Assembly: GCA_036257595.1 (NCBI GenBank)
Contig: DATAFF010000086.1
Location: forward strand, 1-19,196
Length of the DNA stretch: 19,196 nt
Reading direction: 5' to 3'
From: DATAFF01 sp036257595
GTDB lineage: Bacteria; Pseudomonadota; Alphaproteobacteria; Rhizobiales; Aestuariivirgaceae
Positions 1 through 7,292 of the stretch are shown one piece after another; the stretch's first letter is position 1; each line of letters starts with the position of its first letter. The notes under the pieces are model-generated. The model did not search any database, was not told the DNA's origin, and saw only the letters and a program-made list of their open reading frames with translations. Position numbers and translations under genes: made by a program.

Positions 1-4
1 CTTT

Positions 5-91
5 GCCGAGTAGAGCGCTTGGAGGCTGCCCTTCAAGATCACCGCGGAGTCTCTCCCGCTTTAACCCCGCGGGGGGGTCTAACTACTCGGC
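5..91. repeat. Structured repeat unit A (possible RNA element)
   Basis: The unit is closed by a perfect 9-bp inverted repeat (GCCGAGTAG at 5-13 with CTACTCGGC at 83-91). Inside are an 8-bp hairpin with one wobble pair and a CTGC loop (18-25 with 30-37) and a 6-bp hairpin (CCGCGG at 42-47 with CCGCGG at 67-72) carrying a 19-nt loop. The 12-nt string at 31-42 (CTTCAAGATCAC) and the large loop recur in unit B at about 143-197. Together this looks like a three-way junction RNA. It matches no riboswitch or sRNA family I can recall, and the strand is not decided. A degenerate end-repeat of a mobile element is the main alternative, given the broken integrase nearby. Confidence 0.45.
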
Positions 92-142
92 AGGGCTAAG
101 CTTTTGCTTTAGAGGCACGCGCGTTGTGCGCGGCCCGAACGC

Positions 143-197
143 CTGCCCCCTTCAAGATCACTGGTACCGGGAGTCTCATCCGCTTTAACCCCCCGGG
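143..197. repeat. Structured repeat unit B, second copy
   Basis: This repeats the core of unit A: CTTCAAGATCAC at 150-161, then a 5-bp hairpin (CCGGG at 167-171 with CCCGG at 192-196). Its loop starts AGTCTC and ends CCGCTTTAACCC, as in unit A. Two of the five stem pairs differ from unit A yet still pair: C45-G69 in A is G169-C194 in B, and G44-C70 is C168-G195. This is compensatory change. The outer stem and first hairpin of unit A are not obviously conserved here. A 5-nt insertion (TGGTA) separates the conserved string from the hairpin. Unit B lies 45 bp before a possible start codon at 242. Confidence 0.45.
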
Positions 198-205
198 AAG
201 TGGCC

Positions 206-241
206 CTAGGGGTTTTGTGCGATTGGCCTAGAGGAGCCGTG
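206..241 (+). promoter_or_regulatory. Shine-Dalgarno with adjacent hairpin before ATG 242
   Basis: GAGGAG at 231-236 lies 5 bases before ATG 242, good ribosome binding site spacing. CTAGG at 206-210 can pair with CCTAG at 227-231, and the last base of that stem is the first base of the Shine-Dalgarno. The hairpin is short (5 bp), so any gating role is only a suggestion. Confidence 0.3.
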
Positions 242-346
242 ATGACCAAGAAGCCAGTTGCGAGAAATCCGCTGCCCAGCGGTGTGGTCGATCCCGCTGC
301 GCCATACATCATTGTTCCCGTGGGTGGCTTGGAGGCGCCGAGAAGC
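242..346 (+). pseudogene. 5' fragment of an unidentified small gene
   Basis: An ATG behind a strong Shine-Dalgarno opens a frame beginning MTKKPVARNPLP, followed by a plausible stretch ending near VPVGGLEAPR. Beyond about 346 the frame runs antisense to the integrase remnant and becomes arginine/serine-rich, typical of a non-coding frame. The likely reading is the start of a gene whose remainder was lost at the junction with the degraded integrase. I do not recognise the family. It could also be a chance start. Confidence 0.25.
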
Positions 347-362
347 TGTCGCCGACCAGGCA

Positions 363-654
363 TCAGCTGGTCCTCAGGGCGATCACGTTTGCTGCTTCCT
401 GTCCCTCGACGATCCGTTCGAGCTCCGCTGCCCAAGCCTTCAGCGCATGCCGCTTCTCGGCAGAAAAGCTGTGTCGAATGTAGACGGCGCCGGTCGCCCC
501 TCGGGGGTATGCCGCTCGCCGGATCGGCGCTTGTAAGAAGCCCATCCTCGATCGCCCAATTGAACGCCCGGTGTATGGCCGTTGGGCCCGTCAAATTCGG
601 AATGCCAGCCACCTTGACCTGCAGGTCCACAAGCTGCGGAGCGTTCGGCGGCAC
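363..654 (-). pseudogene. Tyrosine recombinase (integrase) remnant, frameshifted and internally deleted
   Basis: Two minus-strand frames carry separate parts of one integrase-like protein. About 520-654 encodes a core-binding-domain segment including GPTAIHRAFNWAIEDGLL and PASGIPP. The frame at 363-545 encodes a C-terminal tail with AVYIRHSFSAEKRHALKAW and ending VEGQEAANVIALRTS. Phage-type integrases of rhizobia typically end with this kind of 'VYxRxxxxxEKRxALxxWA' tail. The catalytic domain (Arg, HxxR and nucleophilic Tyr) that should lie between them is missing, and the two parts are out of frame. The gene is therefore dead. It marks an old integration site or the edge of a genomic island. 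The C-terminal match is convincing; the N-terminal match is weaker. Confidence 0.6.
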
Positions 655-733
655 CGATTCGCTCTGCGCAATCGGCGTCGGCGCCGGCTGAAATCAAAGC
701 CTCCGCTGTCGCTTCTCGCAATGCGTGACCGGG

Positions 734-971
734 CTAGCCGACGCCTCCCAAAACGTCTGTTCGCAAGGCGATGCCTGTGAGCGCGCGTCGATCGATCGGA
801 ATGGCGGCGGCGGTGCGACCTTCTTGAAGACCTTCGTGATCGTCTATTGTGATGACGCCCGTCGGACTTAGAGCCAATATCCGCCTCGGCATCATGACTC
901 GCACCAAGTGCAAGCAGTCCCGCCGCTAACATCGTCGTCATACAAAACTGGCGTCTCGTAAGATCAGCCAT
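734..971 (-). pseudogene. Small Tat-signal protein gene, apparently frameshifted
   Basis: An ATG at 971 is preceded by AGGGGAG at good spacing. It starts a protein with a twin-arginine signal (MADLTRRQFCMTTMLAAGLL, then an Ala-rich cleavage region ending DAEAD). After about residue 28 the frame turns into arginine/histidine/serine repeats. Shifting one base near 885 instead gives a natural-looking continuation, ILALSPTGVITIDDHEGL and onward to GIALRTDVLGGVG, ending at a TAG at 734-736. The total is about 79 residues. The gene is most simply an exported small protein broken by a one-base change. A sequencing error would make it intact. I do not recognise a family. Confidence 0.4.
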
Positions 972-1316
972 AGTTCTCGCTCCCCTGCTCCTAGGGTATA
1001 CGGTGTTGGCTTGGTTGATGTCGGTTGGATAGGACAGCTATTGTGAGTAGCTGCTATCGATTCGAAACGCCGCATTCGAGAACATCAACGTTGCAATTCT
1101 TTGATATTGCCAGAACGGTCGCAAAGCGGCGAATCTTACCATTTTAAGGTAAATCAGGCTTCCTCCTGTGCTTTTGATTATCCATGTTTCCGCAGGCGAC
1201 GGCGCCGAAGAGGAGTGGGCCGCCGGGTTCGAGCAGACTTTTACCTTCTGCTGGCAGATCATGTGCCTTTGACATCGGCGACCCGCTCGGCCGATGCCTG
1301 CGTTCGGCGTTGGCCG
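972..1316. other. 345-bp intergenic region without a supported gene
   Basis: No reading frame here looks protein-like. Two inverted repeats are visible. CAGCTA at 1035-1040 pairs with TAGCTG at 1048-1053 around a 7-nt spacer, lying about 65 bp upstream of the Tat-signal gene start, where an operator could sit. CATCGGC at 1273-1279 pairs with GCCGATG at 1290-1296, about 21-44 bp past the groEL stop. The latter could form a terminator stem for groEL, but no T-run follows it on the minus strand, so intrinsic termination is uncertain. Confidence 0.5.
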
Positions 1317-2960
<1,644 letters not shown>

Positions 2961-2961
2961 C

Positions 2962-4272
2962 TCATGCTCCTCGCCGCAATCGCCTGACCAGCGGCTCCTC
3001 CAACTTGAGATCCAGGCGCTTCCACACCGCCACGAGTGCCGCGACCAACCGCTCGATCAGAACCTCATCATGGAATGGTCCAGGCGTGATGCGCAGCCTT
3101 TCGCTTCCCCGCGGCACGGTCGGATAGTTGATGGGTTGAATGTAGATGCCGTGCTCACGGATCAGAAGATCGCTCGCCGCCTGACATTTCTCGGGGTCCC
3201 CGATGCACACTGGTACAATATGGGTATTGCTGACCATGACCGGCAGCCCGGCTCCTCGCAGCGCCTCCTTCACGCGGCGTGCGCGGTCCTGCTGGAGATC
3301 GCGTTCGACCTGCGAGTTTTTGAGATGCCGGATCGCGGCGCTTGCGGCCGCGCAGATGGCCGGCGGCAGCGCGGTCGTGAAGATGAAGCCCGGCGCATAG
3401 GAGCGCACGGCATCGATCAGCGCCGCATTTCCCGCGATGTAGCCGCCGAGGCATCCAAACGCCTTGGCGAGCGTTCCTTCAACGACGTCGATCCGGTCCA
3501 TGGCACCATCGCGCGCTGCGATTCCGGCGCCACGCGGACCGTACATGCCGACAGCGTGGACCTCGTCGAGATAGGTCATCGCGCCATGGCGTTCGGCGAG
3601 GTCGCAAATGCGATGGATCGGCGCCGTGTCGCCGCCCATCGAATAGAGGCTCTCGAACACTATCAGCTTTGGCCGCTCAATCCGTTCGTTGCGCAGCAGC
3701 TCTTCGAGATGAGCGACATCATTGTGGCGGAAGATGCGCTTCTCGCCGCCCGCCTGCCTGATGCCCTCGATCATCGAATTATGGTTATCGGCATCGGACA
3801 GGATCAGGCACTCCGGCATCAATTTGGCAATGGTCGAGATGCCGGTCTGGTTGGAGACATAGCCCGAGGTGCAGACCAGCGCCGCTTCCTTGCGGTGGAG
3901 ATCGGCGAGCTCCGCCTCGAGCTCGATCAGCGGATGGCTTGTGCCGGAAATGTTGCGCGTGCCGCCGGCGCCCGTCCCCATCCGGGCCGCCGTCTGCACC
4001 ATGGCGCCAATGACCTTGGGATGCTGCCCCATGCCGAGATAGTCGTTTGAACACCAGATCACGACCTCTTTCAGGCCTTGCGGGGAATGCCAGAGCGCGT
4101 GAGGGAAGCGGCCGGCGATGCGCTCAAGATCGGCAAAGACGCGGTAGCGGCGCTCACCATGGAGCCGCGCCAGCGCCTCGGCGAAGTAGCCGTGATAGCG
4201 GGCGGCGCGGGTTTGTCCATCGCCGCGGCCAGGGCTCAACTCGGTTTCTTGCAAAGTCTGGCGGCCCATCAT
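2962..4272 (-). CDS. hemA: 5-aminolevulinate synthase (Shemin pathway)
   Basis: This PLP enzyme condenses glycine and succinyl-CoA to 5-aminolevulinate, the first step of heme synthesis in alphaproteobacteria. The fold-type I aminotransferase core is complete. The PLP lysine lies in EGTLAKAFG (Lys270 from this start). The PLP-contacting Asp and His are in LDEVHAVGMYGPRGAG, and the N-terminal YFAEALARL...YRVFADLER segment is typical of HemA. I place the start at ATG 4272. A second ATG follows at 4269 and an in-frame TTG lies at 4290; the Shine-Dalgarno is weak for all of them. The gene sits between an 80-aa hypothetical gene and groEL in one minus-strand operon. It faces a divergent cytochrome oxidase cluster, so it may be a dedicated or second hemA that boosts heme supply. 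That role is inference. Confidence 0.95.
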   Translation of the reverse strand: MMGRQTLQETELSPGRGDGQTRAARYHGYFAEALARLHGERRYRVFADLERIAGRFPHALWHSPQGLKEVVIWCSNDYLGMGQHPKVIGAMVQTAARMGTGAGGTRNISGTSHPLIELEAELADLHRKEAALVCTSGYVSNQTGISTIAKLMPECLILSDADNHNSMIEGIRQAGGEKRIFRHNDVAHLEELLRNERIERPKLIVFESLYSMGGDTAPIHRICDLAERHGAMTYLDEVHAVGMYGPRGAGIAARDGAMDRIDVVEGTLAKAFGCLGGYIAGNAALIDAVRSYAPGFIFTTALPPAICAAASAAIRHLKNSQVERDLQQDRARRVKEALRGAGLPVMVSNTHIVPVCIGDPEKCQAASDLLIREHGIYIQPINYPTVPRGSERLRITPGPFHDEVLIERLVAALVAVWKRLDLKLEEPLVRRLRRGA

Positions 4273-4337
4273 CGCGAACACTCGTTGCAATCCCGAACCG
4301 GCGAAAAAAGGGCTCGCGGCCTAGCGAGCGGAGTCTC

Positions 4338-4580
4338 TCAACCGACGCGGTCGGACAGATCGAAATTGAGCTGCAGCAGTCGCGCGATGTTCTTCAATAT
4401 TCCCTCGCAGACTTTGTCCTGCTTCGGATCAAGATATTTCACGGTCCAGTTCGCCCCGTTCTCTAGCGTCTCGATCCTCTGGATCACGAAATCCGTCACA
4501 TACTCGCAGCCGGGTTCCTGCTGAAGGTCGGCAAGGATCATTGCCCGGAGTTCGTCGGCGTCCTTGGTATGTCTCTGCAT
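4338..4580 (-). CDS. Conserved hypothetical small protein (80 aa)
   Basis: An ATG at 4580 is preceded by GAAAGGGG at workable spacing. The product is an acidic soluble protein beginning MQRHTKDADELRAMILADL and containing an NWTVKYLDP segment near residue 43. It has no signal peptide or membrane segment. From memory it resembles small rhizobial proteins of unknown function that share a 'N-W-T' core, but I assign no role. It is the first gene of the hemA-groEL operon, separated from hemA by 65 bp or less depending on the hemA start, and is read away from the divergent control region at 4581-4780. Confidence 0.7.
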   Translation of the reverse strand: MQRHTKDADELRAMILADLQQEPGCEYVTDFVIQRIETLENGANWTVKYLDPKQDKVCEGILKNIARLLQLNFDLSDRVG

Positions 4581-4700
4581 GGCCCCTTTCCCTCTCTAGG
4601 GAATGGTCGTCTCTCCCCGGCGCATGGGGGATTATTTGCAAAAGTAATCTCTGCTTCGGCCGAGCGTCCCGGTGCCCATACGATCTCAACGGCCGAGTCA

Positions 4701-4722
4701 AGAATTAGATTGGAATAATTCT
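4701..4722. promoter_or_regulatory. Perfect inverted repeat, candidate operator in divergent promoter region
   Basis: AGAATTA (4701-4707) and TAATTCT (4716-4722) are exact inverted arms around an 8-nt spacer, with a smaller palindrome (GAATAATTC) nested in the right half. The repeat lies between the divergent genes that start at 4580 (minus) and 4781 (plus). A minus-strand TTGACT at 4696-4701 abuts it, and the plus-strand -35 candidate TTGGAA overlaps it. A regulator bound here could control both operons. The cognate factor is unknown. Confidence 0.45.
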
Positions 4723-4738
4723 AGGTTATCGGTAGGAT
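4710..4738 (+). promoter_or_regulatory. Putative sigma70-type promoter for the respiratory cluster
   Basis: TTGGAA at 4710-4715 and TAGGAT at 4733-4738 are separated by 17 bp, each matching 4 of 6 consensus bases. The start codon at 4781 is about 42 bp downstream. The match is weak, and rhizobial promoters often diverge from this consensus. Confidence 0.3.
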
Positions 4739-4780
4739 AATGCAAGTGAAGCGTCCCCCGTCAGAATGGGGAGTGCCAAA

Positions 4781-5494
4781 ATGAAACTCAATTCAACAAC
4801 TTGGCTGCTTGCAGTCGCCCTTTCGGCGATGGCTGTCCCATGTGCTGAAAGCTATGAGGCCGGCCCGGTCACCGGGGGCGGGACGATCGAGGGCATGGTG
4901 ACCTTCAACGGCGAAGTGCCGTTGAAGCAGGTGATTCCTACCAAGGACGTCGAGGTGTGCGGCGCTCCGCGCGAGGATGTCCTGATCCGGGTCGGCCCCG
5001 ACAAGGCCGTGGAGAGCGCGATCATCTATCTGGCCGAGGTACCCAAGGGCAAGGACTGGCCGCCGCCCGCCAAGCCCCCGGAAATCGACAACGTCAAATG
5101 TCGCTTCGTGCCCGAGATTCAGGTCATACGCGCGGGTTCATTGGATGTCGTCAACACCGATCCGGTGCTGCACAACACCCATGGCTATTATGGGAAACGC
5201 ACCGCCTTCAATCTTGCTCTGCCGAACAAGGACCAGCGCATTCCGGTCGAGCTGAAACGCGCTGGAACGGTGCGCGTCGACTGTGACGCCCATGGTTGGA
5301 TGGAAGGTTGGATCTACGTCGTGGACAATCCCTACTACGCTGTTACGGGCCCTGACGGAAAGTTCACGATCGGGGATGTCCCCGCAGGTGATTACAAGCT
5401 CGTGGTTGCCCAACCCTATGCCGGGGTGGTCGAGCAAGCCGTCTCGGTGAAGGGCGGCGAGTCCACGAAGCTCGCGATTGAACTGAAAAAATAA
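4781..5494 (+). CDS. Secreted cupredoxin-like protein with carboxypeptidase-regulatory-like domain
   Basis: The start is ATG 4781, because GGGGAG (4768-4773) is correctly spaced for it, whereas the upstream in-frame ATG 4766 overlaps that site. Residues 1-23 form a secretion signal (LLAVALSAMAVPCAES). A cupredoxin-like domain follows with a plausible type-1 copper site: His131 (LHNTH), Cys168, His171 and Met174 in CDAHGWM. This C-x2-H-x2-M spacing is that of amicyanin. Cys60 and Cys107 may form a disulfide. Residues about 187-237 form a carboxypeptidase-regulatory-like beta domain (PDGKFTIGDVPAGDYKLVV). It is probably a periplasmic copper electron carrier or copper-binding protein. It heads the plus-strand cluster that ends in a cbb3 oxidase and its copper ATPase, which suggests a respiratory role. 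The electron-transfer function is inferred, not shown. Confidence 0.75.
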   Translation: MKLNSTTWLLAVALSAMAVPCAESYEAGPVTGGGTIEGMVTFNGEVPLKQVIPTKDVEVCGAPREDVLIRVGPDKAVESAIIYLAEVPKGKDWPPPAKPPEIDNVKCRFVPEIQVIRAGSLDVVNTDPVLHNTHGYYGKRTAFNLALPNKDQRIPVELKRAGTVRVDCDAHGWMEGWIYVVDNPYYAVTGPDGKFTIGDVPAGDYKLVVAQPYAGVVEQAVSVKGGESTKLAIELKK

Positions 5495-5501
5495 AAGATT
5501 T

Positions 5502-5519
5502 CGGGCGGCCCGCCGCCTG
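5502..5519 (+). terminator. Intergenic hairpin after the cupredoxin gene
   Basis: CGGGCGG (5502-5508) pairs with CCGCCTG (5513-5519), with one G-T wobble, around a CCCG loop, 8 bp past the stop codon. No T-run follows, so it may be an mRNA-stabilising or attenuating hairpin rather than a terminator. Confidence 0.3.
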
Positions 5520-5580
5520 TCGGGTCGCTTTCCTGTCAGAAGGCCGACGCTTTGAAAACGGCCCATTAGGGAGGAAACCC

Positions 5581-6726
5581 ATGGCTGACGAACTCGATCG
5601 TCTGCGGCGCGAGATACATTCGGTCCTCCACAAGCCCGGGGTGCGCCCCGATGACTCGGTGCGGATCACCCGCCGCATGTTCGTCCACCGGTCGCTGCTG
5701 TTCGGCGCCGCCACCGTGAGCCAGGCTTTTGCCTGGTGGCCCCTGATCAACACCATCGACGTGGCCCACGCCGCCGAAGCACCGTTCAAATTTGCCTGGA
5801 TCTCGGATACCCATCTCTATCCGAGATCCCTCAATCAGCGCTTCGTCGACAAGACAGTGCGCGCGGCTCAGGACGTCAAGAAGATGGATCCGCCCGCCGA
5901 GTTCCTGATCTTCGGCGGCGACCTCGCCCAGCTCGGCAAGATCGAGGAGCTCGAGCTCGGGAACGAGTTGCTGAAGGAGGTCACGATCCCGAAATACTTC
6001 ATCCCCGGCGAGCACGACTGGTATCTCGACATGGGGAAGAAGTGGACCGAGCTCTTCGGCAAGAACAGCTGGACCTTCGACCTCAAGGGCGTGCGCTTCA
6101 TCGGTCTCGACACGGTCAGCCGCGGTCCTGACTACTGGACGGCGAAGAAGATGACCCCCGAAGAGCGGATGGGCCACATGTCGGCGCTCGACGGCACCGT
6201 TGCCGGTCCTTGGGCCGGCGTCGGACGCGAGCAGCTCGACTGGATGGCGAAGACCCTTGCCGATTGGGACAAGAACAAGCCGGTCATCATCTTCAGCCAC
6301 AATCCACTCTACGAATACTATCCGCCTTGGAACTTCTGGGTGCGCGACTGGCGCGATGTCCATGAGGTGTTGAAGCCCTACACCAAGGTCACCAACATCC
6401 ATGGCCATGTTCACCAGGTGCTCTACAACGAGATCGGCACCATGCGCTCGATTGGCATGCTGGCGACTTCCTGGCCATGGCCCTATGCGCCGGAAGGCCT
6501 GCCGAAGCTGACCAAGCCGATGATCCGTGTCGATCCCGGCGATCACTTTGACGGAGTCGGCTGGGGCAAGTGGAGCGTCGGCGCCGATGACAAAATCGAG
6601 AACGAATACATGATGTGGGGCCGCAAACAGGTGTTTGTCCAATCGCCGGAGGACCACGACAAGAGCATTCCGGAGGTCATCCGCCCCCGCATCGTCGACA
6701 ACATGTACCCATTTGCAAATCCGTAA
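5581..6726 (+). CDS. Tat-exported calcineurin-like metallophosphoesterase
   Basis: The product is a 381-aa putative dinuclear-metal phosphoesterase of the periplasm; its substrate is unknown. The start has a clear Shine-Dalgarno (GGGAGG). A twin-arginine signal follows a long polar leader (TRRMFVHRSLLFGAA, residues 30-44), with probable cleavage near VAHAAEA. Metal-binding motifs appear in order: D76-x-H78 (SDTH), GGD114, GEHD (143-146), H240 (FSHNP) and GHVH (275-278). The third motif is normally GNHD/E; here glutamate replaces the bridging asparagine, so catalysis or metal preference may differ. The gene is 86 bp after the cupredoxin gene and its stop codon is followed directly by the Shine-Dalgarno of a cytochrome c gene. 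A role in oxidase or cofactor maturation is possible but unproven. Confidence 0.85.
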   Translation: MADELDRLRREIHSVLHKPGVRPDDSVRITRRMFVHRSLLFGAATVSQAFAWWPLINTIDVAHAAEAPFKFAWISDTHLYPRSLNQRFVDKTVRAAQDVKKMDPPAEFLIFGGDLAQLGKIEELELGNELLKEVTIPKYFIPGEHDWYLDMGKKWTELFGKNSWTFDLKGVRFIGLDTVSRGPDYWTAKKMTPEERMGHMSALDGTVAGPWAGVGREQLDWMAKTLADWDKNKPVIIFSHNPLYEYYPPWNFWVRDWRDVHEVLKPYTKVTNIHGHVHQVLYNEIGTMRSIGMLATSWPWPYAPEGLPKLTKPMIRVDPGDHFDGVGWGKWSVGADDKIENEYMMWGRKQVFVQSPEDHDKSIPEVIRPRIVDNMYPFANP

Positions 6727-6739
6727 GGAGGAATGGGCT

Positions 6740-7195
6740 ATGGCAACCGATTCGACATTCCTCTGCCTGCGGCGATGTCTCCTCGCCGGCGCCGTCATGG
6801 CGGCTTTGGCGGGGCCGTCCAGTGCGAATAAGGATCCGGTCACCCCGCAGCAGCTCAAGGCCTATCAGGACGCTTTCATGGCGGAGGTCAAGAAAGGAGA
6901 CCTCCTGTTCCATGGCGACGCGGCGACCGCCAAGAGCATGGGCGTCACGCTCTCCACAACCGGCTGGGCCTGTGCCATGTGCCATCCGATGGGCTCCGAC
7001 ACTCATCCCCACGCATTCCCGAAGTTCCAAGCGTCAATGGCTAAATTCGCGACGCTGCGCGACATGATCAACTGGTGCATCGAGAAGCCGAACCAGGGCG
7101 AAAAGATCGATCCTGAGTCGGCGGCCATGAAGGCATTGGAGGCCTATATCTACTGGTCGAACACCGGGTCGGTCCTGGTTCCAGGCAAGTACTGA
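6740..7195 (+). CDS. Periplasmic monoheme cytochrome c, SoxA-like
   Basis: ATG 6740 is placed by AAGGAGG at 6725-6731. The 151-aa product has a secretion signal (residues 1-29, cleavage near PSSA-N) and one heme c site, C78-A-M-C81-H82. The region after it (FATLRDMINWCIEKP, then AAMKALEAYIYW) resembles the C-terminal heme domain of SoxA/TsdA-type cytochromes. In those proteins a cysteine follows the 'R-I-N-x-C' position; here it is C113. M130 is a candidate distal ligand. It is likely a soluble electron carrier between sulfur-oxidation proteins and the oxidase encoded next. No SoxX partner is present, so a true SoxAX function is doubtful. A GC hairpin (7196-7200 with 7208-7212) lies just after the stop. 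Confidence 0.85.
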   Translation: MATDSTFLCLRRCLLAGAVMAALAGPSSANKDPVTPQQLKAYQDAFMAEVKKGDLLFHGDAATAKSMGVTLSTTGWACAMCHPMGSDTHPHAFPKFQASMAKFATLRDMINWCIEKPNQGEKIDPESAAMKALEAYIYWSNTGSVLVPGKY

Positions 7196-7292
7196 CCGCC
7201 CCGAAACGGCGGGATAGTCCAGAACCTGCTGGGGAGATGTAAGTGGTCGGGCCGCGGCTGGACATCTGCGCGACTTGCAAAGGGGATGTATC

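Noticed and set aside
5..91. tRNA gene
   Set aside because: Although about 87 nt long with a closing stem, it lacks a T-loop (TTCRANNC), an anticodon arm of the right size and a 7-bp acceptor geometry.
60..95. Integron attC site, suggested by GTCTAAC
   Set aside because: The matching GTTRRRY core on the other arm is absent; the inverted repeat at 5-13/83-91 diverges right where it should be.
5..197. CRISPR array
   Set aside because: There are only two imperfect copies about 120 bp apart, they are internally structured, and no cas genes are present.
1038..1262. 74-aa minus-strand frame after groEL
   Set aside because: No ribosome binding site, no family resemblance, and a composition like random translation.
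4766..4780. Upstream ATG as the start of the cupredoxin-like protein
   Set aside because: The Shine-Dalgarno GGGGAG overlaps this ATG and is correctly spaced for ATG 4781, which also begins a normal signal peptide.
5566..6858. 430-aa minus-strand frame opposite the metallophosphoesterase
   Set aside because: The opposite strand has all phosphoesterase motifs, a Tat signal and a strong ribosome binding site, so this frame is a shadow.
7196..7292. FNR/FixK box or sigma-54 promoter before ccoN
   Set aside because: No TTGAT-N4-ATCAA site and no GG-N10-GC spacing match; a TTGCAA near 7277 stands alone.
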